DNA of 46,983 bases. It comes from Mycobacterium angelicum. GTDB lineage: Bacteria; Actinomycetota; Actinomycetes; Mycobacteriales; Mycobacteriaceae. Shown one piece after another: positions 25,806 to 35,081 of this stretch. A program made the position numbers and the translations under genes. The notes under the pieces are model-generated. The model worked only from the letters and a program-made list of their open reading frames with translations, was not told the origin of the DNA and made no database searches. The DNA is taken from the NCBI RefSeq assembly GCF_002086155.1, contig NZ_MVHE01000041.1, positions 1 to 46,983 on the forward strand, in the 5' to 3' direction. Numbering within the stretch: position 1 is the stretch's first letter; each line of letters begins with the position of its first letter.

Positions 25806-28800
25806 TCAGCCCTCCAAATCGCCCTCGGTTTCCAGCAGTACCTGGCGCAGCCCGTCCAGGATGTCGGGTTGCGGGTCGGCCCACATGCCCCGCCCGGCCG
25901 CCTCCAGCAGACGTTCGGCCATGCCGTGCAGAGCCCACGGATTGGACTCCGTCATGAACTTGCGATTCTCCGGATCCATCACGTACCGCTCGGTGAGCTG
26001 TTCGTACATCCAGTCGGCCATCACACCGGCGGTGGCGTCGTAACCGAACAGATAGTCGACGGTGGCCGCCATCTCGAAAGCACCCTTGTAGCCGTGCCGT
26101 CGCATCGCGGCCATCCAGCGTGGATTGACGACCCGGGCCCGAAATACCCGGGTGGTCTCTTCCGAGAGCGTGCGGGTGCGGATGGCGTCGGGTCTGGTGT
26201 TGTCGCCGATGTAGGCAGCCGGGGCTTGGCCGGTGAGTGCGCGCACCGTGGCCACCATGCCGCCGTGATACTGGAAGTAGTCGTCGGAGTCGGCAATGTC
26301 GTGCTCGCGGGTGTCGGTGTTCTTGGCGGCCACCGCGATTCGACGATACTGGCGGTTCATATCGTCGGTGGCGGGCCGACCGTCCAGTCCACGCCCGTAG
26401 GCGAATCCACCCCAGGCCGTATACACCTGCGCCAGATCGGCGTCGTCGCGCCAGTTGCGGCTGTCGATCAGCTGCAGTAGCCCGGCGCCGTAGGTACCCG
26501 GCTTGGATCCGAAAATTCTTGTGGTGGACCGTCGTTGGTCGCCGTGCTGGGCCAGGTCTGCTTGGGTGTGCGCACGCACATAGTTGTCGCCCGGGGGCTC
26601 GTCGAGATCGGCGACCAGCCGCACCGCATCGTCGAGCATGGTCACGACATGCGGGAAGGCGTCGCGGAAGAAGCCGGAGATCCGCACCGTCACGTCGATG
26701 CGCGGCCGGCCAAGTTCGGCCAGCGGAATAGGCGCGAGATCGACGACACGCCGTGACGCGTCGTCCCAGACCGGCCGAACACCCAGCAGCGCAAGAACTT
26801 CGGCGATGTCGTCACCGGAGGTACGCATTGCCGAAGTCCCCCACACCGACAGACCAACCGACTGCGGCCACTGCCCGTGGTCATCGCGGTAGCGGGTCAA
26901 CAGTGAGTCGGCCAGTGCCACACCGGCTTCCCAGGCGAGCCGCGAAGGTACCGCTTTGGGGTCGACGGAGTAGAAATTGCGGCCGGTGGGCAACACGTTG
27001 ACCAGTCCCCGCAGCGGCGAACCGGACGGGCCGGCCGGAATGAAGTGACCGTCGAGCGCCCTTAATACCTGGTCGATTTCGGCTGCCGTGCCGGCCAGTC
27101 TCGGCACCACCTCGGTCGCCGCGAACCGCAGCACCGCTGCCACCTCGGGGTTGCCGGTGATCCCGTCGATTGCGGCCGGGTCCCAGTCGGTTACCTGCAG
27201 CTCGCCGACCAGCCCACGTGCGACGGCTTCCACCTGGTCCACCGAGGTGCGCTCGTCGGTGCCGTCTTCGGCCAGGCCGAGGGCCTGGCGCAGTCCGGGT
27301 AATGCGTGCTCGCCGGCGAAGAGCTGGCGGGCCCGCAGGATTGCCAGCACCAGGTCGAGTTCTTGTTCGCCCGTGGGCTTTTGGCCGAGGATGTGCAGGC
27401 CGTCGCGGATCTGTACGTCTTTGATTTCACACAGCCAGCCGTCGACGTGCAGCAGCATGTCATCGAACGAGTCCTCTTCGGGCCGCTCGGTCAGCCCGAG
27501 GTCGTGGTCCATCTTGGCGGCCCGGATGAGTGTCCAGATCTGCTGGCGGATGGCGGGCAGCTTGCTGGGGTCCAGCGCGGCGACGTTGGCGTGCTCGTCG
27601 AGTAGCTGTTCCAATCGGGCTATGTCGCCGTAGGTTTCGGCGCGCGCCATCGGCGGAATCAGGTGATCGACGAGTATCGCGTGTGCTCGTCTCTTGGCCT
27701 GGGTGCCTTCGCCGGGGTCGTTGACCAGAAACGGGTAGATCAAGGGCAGGTTGCCCAGCGCGGCGTCGGGACCGCAGGCCGCCGACATGCCCAGTGTCTT
27801 GCCCGGCAGCCACTCCAGGTTGCCGTGCTTACCCAAATGCACCACCGCGTGGGCTTGGAAACCGGATGAGAAGCCCGCGTCGAGCCAACGATAGGCGGCC
27901 AGATAGTGGTGACTGGGCGGCAGGTCCGGATCGTGATAGATCGCAACCGGGTTCTCGCCGAAGCCACGCGGTGGCTGCACCATCAGCACAAGGTTGCCGG
28001 CTTGCAGTGCGGCGATGACGATTTCGCCGTCGGGGTCGTTGCTGCGGTCGACGAACAGCTGTCCGGGTGGCGGCCCCCAGTGCGCTGTGACGGCCTCGGC
28101 CAGTTCGGCGGGCAGGGTGGCAAACCAGTCGCGATAGTCCTTGGCGGACACTCGGATCGGGTTGCCGGTCAACTGGGCTTCGGTGAGCCAGTCCGCGTCT
28201 TGCCCGCCGCGTTCGATCAATGCATGGATTAGGGCGTCGCCGTCATTGGAGTCAACACCTGGTATGTCGCCCACCTGGTATCCGTGCTCACGCATTGCCC
28301 TTAGGAGCGCGACCGCGCTGGCCGGCGTGTCCAGTCCGACCGCGTTGCCGATGCGGGCGTGCCTGGTCGGATACGCCGAGAACACCAGAGCGACCCGTTT
28401 GTCGCCTGGTGGGACATGGCGAAGTTGTGCGTGCCGCACGGCCAGACCAGCCACCCGCGCACATCGCTCCGGATCTGCCACATAAGCGATGAGCCCGTCG
28501 TCGTCAATCTCTTTGAACGAGAAGGGGACTGTGATGATCCGGCCGTCGAACTCGGGCACCGCCACTTGGCTCGCCACGTCCAGCGGGGACAGGCCGTCGT
28601 CGTTGTCGCACCACTGGTCACGCGGGCTGGTGAGGCACAGGCCTTGCAGAATCGGGATATCCAGTGCGGCAAGGTGTTCCACATTCCAGCTGTCGTCGTC
28701 GCCGCCGGCCGACGCGGTGGCCGGCTTCACTCCCCCGGCGGCCAATACGGTGACCACCATGGCGTCGGCCTCGGCTAGCTTGTCCAGCAACTCGGCTTCG

Positions 28801-29390
28801 GCGGTACGCAGCGAGGCGGTGTAGATCGGCAGCGGGCGCCCGCCGGCATCTTCGATGGCGCTGCAGAGCGCCTCGACATAGGCGGTGTTGCCGGCGAGCT
28901 GCTGCGCCCGGTAGTAGAGCACCGCGATGGTAGGGCCGGTGCGATCGGCCGTCGGGCGATCCAGCACCCCCCACGTCGGGGTGACTACCGGCGGTGTGAA
29001 ACCGAGTCCGGTCATTAGCACGGTGTCGGACAGGAAGGCGTGCAGCTGACGCAGGTTATCCACGCCGCCGTGGGCGAGGTAGACGTGGGCCTGTACGGCG
29101 ATGCCGGCGGCGACGGTCGACAGGTCGGTCAGTTCGGCGTCGGCCGCTTGCTCACCGCTGACCAGCACGGTCGGCAGGCCGGTGGCCAGCACGGTGTCGA
29201 TGCCGCTCTCCCAGGCGCGGTAGCCACCCAGCATCCGAACCACCACGATCGCGGCGTCGACCAGCAAGTCGGCCAGCTCGAGGTCGGAGAGTCGCGACGG
29301 GTTGGCCCACCGATAGTTCTTCCCGCTGGATCGGGCGCTGATCAAGTCGGTATCGGAGGTCGACAACAGCAGAATGGTCGGCTCAGCCAC
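25806..29390 (-). CDS. cobN: Cobaltochelatase subunit CobN
   Basis: 1194 residues from GTG 29390, the same length as M. tuberculosis CobN (Rv2062c). CobN is the large substrate-binding subunit of the ATP-dependent aerobic cobaltochelatase that inserts cobalt into hydrogenobyrinate a,c-diamide. It belongs to the magnesium chelatase H superfamily. Typical stretches are HLGKHGNLEWLPGKTLGMSA, DPGEGTQAKRRAHAILVDHL, GLSVWGTSAMRTSGDDIAEV and SNPWALHGMAERLLEAAGRG. CobS and CobT (the AAA+ partners) are not in this window. It is transcribed away from the cobG-cobH-cobIJ operon and separated from it by a hydrolase gene. I see no B12 riboswitch in the 46-bp upstream gap. Confidence 0.98.
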   Translation of the reverse strand: MAEPTILLLSTSDTDLISARSSGKNYRWANPSRLSDLELADLLVDAAIVVVRMLGGYRAWESGIDTVLATGLPTVLVSGEQAADAELTDLSTVAAGIAVQAHVYLAHGGVDNLRQLHAFLSDTVLMTGLGFTPPVVTPTWGVLDRPTADRTGPTIAVLYYRAQQLAGNTAYVEALCSAIEDAGGRPLPIYTASLRTAEAELLDKLAEADAMVVTVLAAGGVKPATASAGGDDDSWNVEHLAALDIPILQGLCLTSPRDQWCDNDDGLSPLDVASQVAVPEFDGRIITVPFSFKEIDDDGLIAYVADPERCARVAGLAVRHAQLRHVPPGDKRVALVFSAYPTRHARIGNAVGLDTPASAVALLRAMREHGYQVGDIPGVDSNDGDALIHALIERGGQDADWLTEAQLTGNPIRVSAKDYRDWFATLPAELAEAVTAHWGPPPGQLFVDRSNDPDGEIVIAALQAGNLVLMVQPPRGFGENPVAIYHDPDLPPSHHYLAAYRWLDAGFSSGFQAHAVVHLGKHGNLEWLPGKTLGMSAACGPDAALGNLPLIYPFLVNDPGEGTQAKRRAHAILVDHLIPPMARAETYGDIARLEQLLDEHANVAALDPSKLPAIRQQIWTLIRAAKMDHDLGLTERPEEDSFDDMLLHVDGWLCEIKDVQIRDGLHILGQKPTGEQELDLVLAILRARQLFAGEHALPGLRQALGLAEDGTDERTSVDQVEAVARGLVGELQVTDWDPAAIDGITGNPEVAAVLRFAATEVVPRLAGTAAEIDQVLRALDGHFIPAGPSGSPLRGLVNVLPTGRNFYSVDPKAVPSRLAWEAGVALADSLLTRYRDDHGQWPQSVGLSVWGTSAMRTSGDDIAEVLALLGVRPVWDDASRRVVDLAPIPLAELGRPRIDVTVRISGFFRDAFPHVVTMLDDAVRLVADLDEPPGDNYVRAHTQADLAQHGDQRRSTTRIFGSKPGTYGAGLLQLIDSRNWRDDADLAQVYTAWGGFAYGRGLDGRPATDDMNRQYRRIAVAAKNTDTREHDIADSDDYFQYHGGMVATVRALTGQAPAAYIGDNTRPDAIRTRTLSEETTRVFRARVVNPRWMAAMRRHGYKGAFEMAATVDYLFGYDATAGVMADWMYEQLTERYVMDPENRKFMTESNPWALHGMAERLLEAAGRGMWADPQPDILDGLRQVLLETEGDLEG

Positions 29391-29436
29391 CCGTCATTCG
29401 TACCGCAGCGTGTTGGAACCGCAAGTGGCCACCACC

Positions 29437-30138
29437 TCAGCGGCCGAGCACCGCGACAATTCTCGCGGCGACCTCGCCCGCGACGCGTTGTGCTTCTTTT
29501 CCCGTCCCCGGCACGTAGCGATCGGCGGCCGCGTCATACTCGGCGCCGGCGATCGTGCCGTGGTCGGCGGCCAACTCCACCAGGCTCACCGGCCACTGAA
29601 TCCGTTGCAGAGCGGCGGCGAAGTCTCTGCTGACGGTCACCGGCACGACGTCGTCGGCGAGTCCGTGCAGCAGAGTGAACGGCGAACCGACTCGGCCGGG
29701 CGACAGCTCCTCGGCAACGTACCCGCCAAAGATCGGATCTCGCGCGACAAAGGCACCGGCCAGGCAAACAGTATGTGCGACAACAACTTCGAAGCGCTCG
29801 GCATTGATGGTGAGGGCAGCCGCGGCGGCGCCGCCCAAGGACCATCCCACGAGAACGATGCGGTCGCCACCGCGTTCCCGGATGAACTCGACGGATCGCA
29901 ACAGATCCGCGCGCCCGCCGTCGTCGGCGTGTGAGTTCCAATCGGGCGCCACCACCGCGGCCCCATGGCCGGCGAGCAGGCCGGCCAGCGGGCCGACGGC
30001 CGCGCGCGCATCGCTCTGCATGCCATGCCAAAGCAGGATGGTGAGTTGCGCGGGATCGCCGAGGACGTCGGCCCGCCGTCCGGGGGCGTACTCGACCGTT
30101 TGCACAGGACCCCGGGTGCCCGGACGACATGGTTTCAA
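29437..30138 (-). CDS. Alpha/beta hydrolase
   Basis: A 233-residue cytoplasmic hydrolase of the dienelactone-hydrolase/esterase type. The oxyanion-side motif is LLWHGMQSDARAAVGPL, the nucleophile elbow GWSLGGAAAAAL (Ser is the catalytic residue), the acid lies near LLHGLADDVVPVTVS, and the histidine in ELAADHGTIAGAEYD. No signal peptide. The substrate is unknown. It sits between cobN (46 bp upstream end) and cobG (divergent). By memory M. tuberculosis has the mazEF7 toxin-antitoxin pair here, so this gene marks a different gene content at the same junction. Confidence 0.85.
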   Translation of the reverse strand: MKPCRPGTRGPVQTVEYAPGRRADVLGDPAQLTILLWHGMQSDARAAVGPLAGLLAGHGAAVVAPDWNSHADDGGRADLLRSVEFIRERGGDRIVLVGWSLGGAAAAALTINAERFEVVVAHTVCLAGAFVARDPIFGGYVAEELSPGRVGSPFTLLHGLADDVVPVTVSRDFAAALQRIQWPVSLVELAADHGTIAGAEYDAAADRYVPGTGKEAQRVAGEVAARIVAVLGR

Positions 30139-30241
30139 ACCACATCAGTCACAAGAGCACCGGCCTGGAGGGCACCACCCAACTCAGGAATGCGATATCG
30201 CGGGCGATAGCACTTTGGCCGCGAGGCCGTACCGTGGACGG

Positions 30242-31345
30242 GTGGCCAGGACTCGCGACACCGACGCCTGCCCAGGCGCGCTGCAGGTTCACCAGGCCGC
30301 CGACGGTGCGCTGGCGCGGATCAGACTGCCGGGGGGAATGATCACCGCCGCCCAACTGGCCGTGCTGGCCGGTGCGTCGAGCCGCTACGGCTCGGGGACC
30401 CTCGAGCTGACCGCTCGCGGCAACGTGCAGCTGCGCGGCATCATCGACGTTGCCGCGGTCGCCGAGGCGATCGCAGGCGCCGGACTGCTGCCGTCGGCAA
30501 CGCACGAGCGAGTCCGCAACATCGTCGCGTCGCCGCTCTCGGGCCGAGCCGGCGGACGAGCGGACGTGCGGGCCTGGGTCGATGAACTCGACAAGGCGAT
30601 TCAAGCGACACCGGAGCTGGCCGGTCTGGGCGGGCGGTTCTGGTTCGGTCTCGACGACGGCCGCGGCGACGTATCCGGGCTGGGCGCCGACGTGGGTGTG
30701 CACGTTCTGGACGACGGTGTAGCCCTGCTGCTGGCTGGATGGGACACCGGCGTCCGGGTTGAGGACGTGACCGCGATGTTGTTGAGCATCGCGCGCCGGT
30801 TTGTTGAGATCCGCGGAAATGCTTGGCGGGTAAAGGAATTAGCGGACCTGGGCGGGCTGGTTCCCGGTGTCGAGCTTGGCGCTGGCTTTCCCTGCGTTAC
30901 CAAGGGGCCCGTCGGTTGGATAGCGCAGGATGACGGCCGCGTCGCCCTGGGCGCCGGGGTGCCGCTGGGGGTCCTGCCCGCGCGCGTCGCCGAGTTTCTG
31001 GCCGCGATCGAGGCGCCGCTGGTGATCACCCCCTGGCGGTCGGTATTGGTCTGCGATCTCGACGAGGCTACGGCCGACACCGCGCTTCGCGTGCTCGCCC
31101 CGTTGGGCTTGGTGTTCGACGAGAACGCACCTTCGCTGTCCGTCAGCGCATGCACCGGCAGCCCCGGCTGCGCGCACTCGGCCGCCGATGTGCGCGCCGA
31201 CGCGGCCGAGGCAGCCGGCCAGGCCGGCGCGGCCGTGCACCGCCACTTCGTCGGGTGCGAACGGGCTTGTGGCAGCCCGCTGGCCGGTGACGTGCTCGTC
31301 GCCACCGCAGGCGGATATCGACTGCTTCGAAGCACCAACGCTTAG
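30242..31345 (+). CDS. cobG: Precorrin-3B synthase CobG
   Basis: 367 residues from GTG 30242; a long upstream extension of the frame is rejected because it lies over the opposite-strand hydrolase. CobG is a nitrite/sulfite-reductase-like monooxygenase that converts precorrin-3A to precorrin-3B with O2. Seen are the N-terminal ferredoxin-like half (GALARIRLPGGMITAAQLAV, then LELTARGNVQLRGI) and the C-terminal Fe4S4 cysteines in CTGSPGC and GCERACGSPLAGD. Its presence shows the aerobic cobalamin route. cobH starts 9 bp downstream. Confidence 0.97.
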   Translation: MARTRDTDACPGALQVHQAADGALARIRLPGGMITAAQLAVLAGASSRYGSGTLELTARGNVQLRGIIDVAAVAEAIAGAGLLPSATHERVRNIVASPLSGRAGGRADVRAWVDELDKAIQATPELAGLGGRFWFGLDDGRGDVSGLGADVGVHVLDDGVALLLAGWDTGVRVEDVTAMLLSIARRFVEIRGNAWRVKELADLGGLVPGVELGAGFPCVTKGPVGWIAQDDGRVALGAGVPLGVLPARVAEFLAAIEAPLVITPWRSVLVCDLDEATADTALRVLAPLGLVFDENAPSLSVSACTGSPGCAHSAADVRADAAEAAGQAGAAVHRHFVGCERACGSPLAGDVLVATAGGYRLLRSTNA

Positions 31346-31354
31346 GGTGGGCGA

Positions 31355-31981
31355 GTGCTCGACTACATCCGCGACGCCGCGGAGATCTACCGACAGTCGT
31401 TCGCGACGATTCGCGCCGAAGCTGAGCTCGACCGCTTCCCCGCCGACGTCGCCCGTGTCGTGGTGCGGCTGATCCACACCTGCGGTCAGATAGATGTCGC
31501 CGAACACGTCGCCTATACCGACGACATCGTCGCCCACGCCGGCGCCGCGTTAGCGGCCGGCGCTCCGGTGTTGTGTGATTCGTCGATGGTGGCCGCCGGA
31601 ATCACCCTGGCGCGCATGCCCGCGGCCAACGAGGTCGTGTCGCTGGTCGCCGATCCGCGCGCGCCCGATTTGGCCGCCCGTCGGCAGACCACCCGGTCGG
31701 CGGCCGGTGTGGAGCTGTGGGCCGAACGGCTGGGCGGAGCCGTGGTGGCCATCGGCAACGCGCCCACCGCCCTTTTCCGACTGCTCGAACTGATCGACGA
31801 GGGCGCCGCCGTGCCGGCTGCGGTACTGGGCGGACCGGTCGGGTTCGTCGGCTCGGCGCAATCCAAGCAGGAGCTCATCGACCGGCCGCGCGGCATGTCG
31901 TATCTGGTGGTGCAGGGCCGCCGCGGCGGCAGCGCCATGGCCGCGGCCGCCGTCAATGCGATTGCGAGCCCCCTCGAATGA
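31355..31981 (+). CDS. cobH: Precorrin-8X methylmutase CobH
   Basis: 208 residues from GTG 31355, the same length as Rv2065. It moves the C11 methyl to C12, converting precorrin-8X to hydrogenobyrinate. Family stretches are DYIRDAAEIYRQSFATIRAE, RLIHTCGQIDVAEHV (the catalytic His is in this loop), PVLCDSSMVAAGI and IGNAPTALFRLLELI. It is the second gene of the cobG-cobH-cobIJ operon, with a 7-bp gap to cobIJ. Confidence 0.98.
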   Translation: MLDYIRDAAEIYRQSFATIRAEAELDRFPADVARVVVRLIHTCGQIDVAEHVAYTDDIVAHAGAALAAGAPVLCDSSMVAAGITLARMPAANEVVSLVADPRAPDLAARRQTTRSAAGVELWAERLGGAVVAIGNAPTALFRLLELIDEGAAVPAAVLGGPVGFVGSAQSKQELIDRPRGMSYLVVQGRRGGSAMAAAAVNAIASPLE

Positions 31982-31988
31982 GCACGGC

Positions 31989-33458
31989 ATGAGTCGCGGC
32001 ACTTTGTGGGGAGTCGGCCTGGGGCCAGGTGATCCAGAGTTGGTGACGGTAAAGGCCGCCCGGGTGATCGGCGAGGCCGACGTGGTGGCCTACCACAGTG
32101 CCCGCCACGGCCGCAGCATCGCTCGCGGTATTGCCGAACCGTATCTGCGGCAAGGCCAGATCGAGGAACACCTGGTCTACCCGGTAACCACCGAAACGAC
32201 CGACCATCCCGGCGGATACGCCGGTGCGCTGGAAGACTTTTACGCCGAAGCCACCGAGCGGATCGCCGTGCACCTGGACGCCGGCCGCAATGTCGCGCTG
32301 CTCGCCGAGGGCGATCCGCTGTTCTACAGCTCCTACATGCATTTGCACACCCGCCTGACGCAGCGGTTCAACGCTGTCATCGTGCCGGGTGTGACGTCGG
32401 TGAGCGCTGCGTCGGCGGCGATCGCGACGCCCTTGGTAGCCGGTGACGAGGTGCTGTCGGTACTGCCGGGAACTTTGCCGGTCGCGGAATTGACCCGCCG
32501 GCTCGCCGACACCGACGCCGCCGTCATCCTCAAGCTCGGCCGGTCCTATCACAATGTCCGCGAAGCACTTTCGGCCTCTGGCCAACTCGACGACGCGTTC
32601 TACGTGGAGCGGGCCAGCACCCCGGGACAGCGTGTGTTGCCCGCCGCCGAGGTGGACGAATCCAGCGTCCCGTACTTCTCACTGGCGATGCTGCCGGGCG
32701 GGCGACGGCGTGAACCGGTTTCCGGCAGCGTCGCGGTGGTCGGGCTGGGACCGGGCGACGTGGACTGGATGACGCCGCAGAGCCGGCGTGAATTGGCTTG
32801 CGCCACAGACCTGATCGGCTATCACGGCTACCTGGACTGCGTCCCGGTTTGCGACGGGCAACGGCGCCATCCCAGCGACAACACCGACGAACCCGCCCGG
32901 GCGCGTCTGGCGTGCTCGCTGGCCGAGCAGGGCCGGTCGGTGGCCGTGGTGTCGTCGGGTGACCCGGGGGTATTCGCCATGGCGACAGCGGTTTTGGAGG
33001 AAGCCAAGCAGTGGCCGGGGGTACGGGTCCGGGTGATTCCGGCGATGACGGCAGCCCAGGCTGTCGCCAGCCGAGTCGGCGCTCCGCTGGGGCACGACTA
33101 TGCGGTGATCTCGCTATCCGATCGGCTCAAACCGTGGGACGTCATCGCGGCGCGCATTGACGCCGCCGCCGCCGCCGACCTGGTGCTGGCGATCTACAAC
33201 CCGGCGTCCAAGACGCGGACCTGGCAAGTGGGCGCGATGCGGGATCTGCTGCTCGCACATCGGGACCCAGGCACGCCGGTGGTGATCGGCCGCAATGTTT
33301 CCGGGCCCGACGAGAGCGTCCAGGTGGTCCGGTTGGCCGATCTGAATCCGGCCGACGTCGACATGCGCTGCCTGCTGATTATCGGGTCTTCTCAAACGCA
33401 ATGGAATACAACAGATTTCGGCGACCAGGTGTTCACTCCCCGCCGCTACCCCGGCTAG
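31989..33458 (+). CDS. cobIJ: CobIJ fusion: precorrin-2 C20-methyltransferase / precorrin-3B C17-methyltransferase
   Basis: 489 residues from ATG 31989, a fusion of two SAM-dependent tetrapyrrole methylases. CobI spans residues 1-240 (GTLWGVGLGPGDPELVTVKA, LLAEGDPLFYSSYMHL, PGVTSVSAASAA). CobJ spans about 245-489 (GSVAVVGLGPGDVDWMTPQS, VAVVSSGDPGVFAMA, AMTAAQAVASRVGAPLGHDY, DLVLAIYNPASKTR, TPVVIGRNVSG). Both glycine-rich SAM loops are intact. It methylates C20 of precorrin-2 and performs the ring-contracting C17 methylation. Last gene of its operon; its stop overlaps the convergent blaC stop by 4 bp (shared CTAG). Confidence 0.97.
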   Translation: MSRGTLWGVGLGPGDPELVTVKAARVIGEADVVAYHSARHGRSIARGIAEPYLRQGQIEEHLVYPVTTETTDHPGGYAGALEDFYAEATERIAVHLDAGRNVALLAEGDPLFYSSYMHLHTRLTQRFNAVIVPGVTSVSAASAAIATPLVAGDEVLSVLPGTLPVAELTRRLADTDAAVILKLGRSYHNVREALSASGQLDDAFYVERASTPGQRVLPAAEVDESSVPYFSLAMLPGGRRREPVSGSVAVVGLGPGDVDWMTPQSRRELACATDLIGYHGYLDCVPVCDGQRRHPSDNTDEPARARLACSLAEQGRSVAVVSSGDPGVFAMATAVLEEAKQWPGVRVRVIPAMTAAQAVASRVGAPLGHDYAVISLSDRLKPWDVIAARIDAAAAADLVLAIYNPASKTRTWQVGAMRDLLLAHRDPGTPVVIGRNVSGPDESVQVVRLADLNPADVDMRCLLIIGSSQTQWNTTDFGDQVFTPRRYPG

Positions 33459-34360
33459 CCGCCGAGCGCATTTGCCACCGCCGCCGCGGCTTCGGCGATA
33501 ACCGCGTCGCTGGGTTCGGCGTCATAGCCTTGGCCGGCGCGGTCGGAATAGATGGCCACCACGTGGGCCGCGCCGCTGGGCGACCACATGACAGCAACGT
33601 CGTTGGCGCGCCCGTAGTCGCCAGTTCCCGTCTTGTCCACCACTTTCCACTCGGCGGGAAAGCCGGCCCGGATGCGTTTGGCTCCGGTTGTACTGCGCGC
33701 CAACCAATCGGTGAGCATCGTCTTCTTGTCGGCAGGCAACGCGTCGCCCAGAATGAGTTGCTGGAAGACAAGGGCGATTGCGTGCGGAGTCGTGGTGTCG
33801 CGCGGATCGTCCGGTGCGTCGCGGTTCAATTCGGGTTCCAGCTGGTCCAGGCGGCTCACATTGTCGCCCAGCTCACGCAGGTATCCGGTGAAGGCCGCGG
33901 TGCCGCCGATCTCGGCCAGCAACAGATTGGCAGCGGTGCCGTCGCTGTAGCGGATCGCCGCGTCACACAGTTCCCGAATCGTCATGCCGGTCTGGACGTG
34001 TTGTTGGGTAACTGGCGAGATCGACCGAATGTCGTCGCTGGTGTAGGTGATCACCTTGTCCAGGTGCGTCAGCGGGTATTGGTGCAGCACGGCTCCCACC
34101 AGCGGCGCCTTGAAAGTGGAGCAGAATGCGAAGCGTTCGCCAGCGCGATAGGCGATCTCGGCACTTGGGTCGGTTGCCGCGACGAACACACCCAGCCGGG
34201 CGGTGTACTTCATTTCGAGTTCCATGAAGCGACTGGTCAGGTCGGGGCGCGTCGTGGTCGACACGGGGTGGTCGTGAGTGGTGCGGCCCGTACACCCCGC
34301 CAGGGGCGCCAATAGCGCTGCGGCGAGCAGCAGCTCACGTCGTCTGAAGCGGCTAACCAT
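33455..34360 (-). CDS. blaC: Class A beta-lactamase BlaC, Tat-type lipoprotein precursor
   Basis: 301 residues from ATG 34360; an in-frame start 39 bp upstream is possible but would lie deeper inside cobK. The N terminus has consecutive arginines (SRFRRREL), a hydrophobic core and the lipobox LAGC (Cys23), indicating twin-arginine export and lipidation. Active-site motifs: STFK (Ser81/Lys84), SDG (139-141), the omega-loop Glu177 in EPELN, and KTG (243-245). The SDG carries Gly at Ambler 132 instead of the usual Asn, the hallmark of M. tuberculosis BlaC linked to its broad spectrum and slow inhibition by clavulanate. Its start overlaps the cobK stop by 8 bp, placing it at the end of a cobL-cobM-cobK-blaC operon. 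Confidence 0.97.
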   Translation of the reverse strand: MVSRFRRRELLLAAALLAPLAGCTGRTTHDHPVSTTTRPDLTSRFMELEMKYTARLGVFVAATDPSAEIAYRAGERFAFCSTFKAPLVGAVLHQYPLTHLDKVITYTSDDIRSISPVTQQHVQTGMTIRELCDAAIRYSDGTAANLLLAEIGGTAAFTGYLRELGDNVSRLDQLEPELNRDAPDDPRDTTTPHAIALVFQQLILGDALPADKKTMLTDWLARSTTGAKRIRAGFPAEWKVVDKTGTGDYGRANDVAVMWSPSGAAHVVAIYSDRAGQGYDAEPSDAVIAEAAAAVANALGG

Positions 34361-35081
34361 GCGCGACAACCCAATCGGCCGCTTCTTGTACGGCGCCAAC
34401 CGTCGTGATGCCCGACGGCAGCGGAGGGCGGGCCACCATCAGGATCGGAATGTGCAGTGCGCCAGCGGCGTTCAGCTTGGCGCGGGTCATGTCGCCGCCG
34501 CTGTTCTTGGTAACCAAGGCGTCAATGCGGTGTTCTCTCAGGATCGCGAGTTCGTCGTCGTAGCGATACGGCCCGCGGGACAGCAGTATCTGATGACGAC
34601 GCGGCAGTACGGCGGCATCGGGCGCGGTGACCGCGCGGATCAACAACCACGCGTCGCTGTCGGCGAAGGCCTTGACCCCCGATCGGCCGGTGGTGAGGAA
34701 AACTCGCGAATAGCCTTGCTGTTTGACAGTTTCCGCAGCCTCGGTATCGGAGGCCACGACGGTGGCTTCGCCGGGATCCCAGGGCGGCCGGGCCAGCACG
34801 AGGTGGGGCAACCGTAGTTCAGCGCACACCTTCGCGGCGTGGGCGGTCATGGTCGCCGCAAATGGGTGGGTGGCGTCGACAACGGCGTCGATGTTTTCTG
34901 CTGTCAGCCATTGCCGTAGTCCGTCGACGCCGCCGAATCCGCCGATTCGTACCGGGCCCACCGGTAATGCCGGCCCGGGAACCCGGCCGGCCAGCGAGCT
35001 GATGATGTCGATACGCGGGTGTAAGGCTTCGGCCAATGCGCGCGCTTCGGCGGTGCCGCCGAGCACTAATACTCTGGTCAA
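34353..35081 (-). CDS. cobK: Precorrin-6A reductase CobK
   Basis: 242 residues (Rv2070c is about 244). The NAD(P)H-dependent reductase converts precorrin-6A to precorrin-6B. The N-terminal Rossmann strand is RVLVLGGTAEARALAEAL; the family core includes VDATHPFAATMTAHAAKVC and DALVTKNSGGDMTRAKLNAA. It begins with a rare TTG at 35081 inside the overlap TTGA with the cobM stop, so translation is coupled. Third gene of cobL-cobM-cobK-blaC. Confidence 0.96.
   Translation of the reverse strand: MTRVLVLGGTAEARALAEALHPRIDIISSLAGRVPGPALPVGPVRIGGFGGVDGLRQWLTAENIDAVVDATHPFAATMTAHAAKVCAELRLPHLVLARPPWDPGEATVVASDTEAAETVKQQGYSRVFLTTGRSGVKAFADSDAWLLIRAVTAPDAAVLPRRHQILLSRGPYRYDDELAILREHRIDALVTKNSGGDMTRAKLNAAGALHIPILMVARPPLPSGITTVGAVQEAADWVVAHG

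Noticed and set aside
29675..30241. Long upstream extension of the cobG reading frame
   Set aside because: It lies opposite the hydrolase gene; cobG homology begins at GTG 30242 and the resulting length matches the family.
29391..30241. Search for a cobalamin riboswitch upstream of cobN or cobG
   Set aside because: Gaps are short (46 and 103 bp) and I find no B12-box-like GCCACTG or expected helices.
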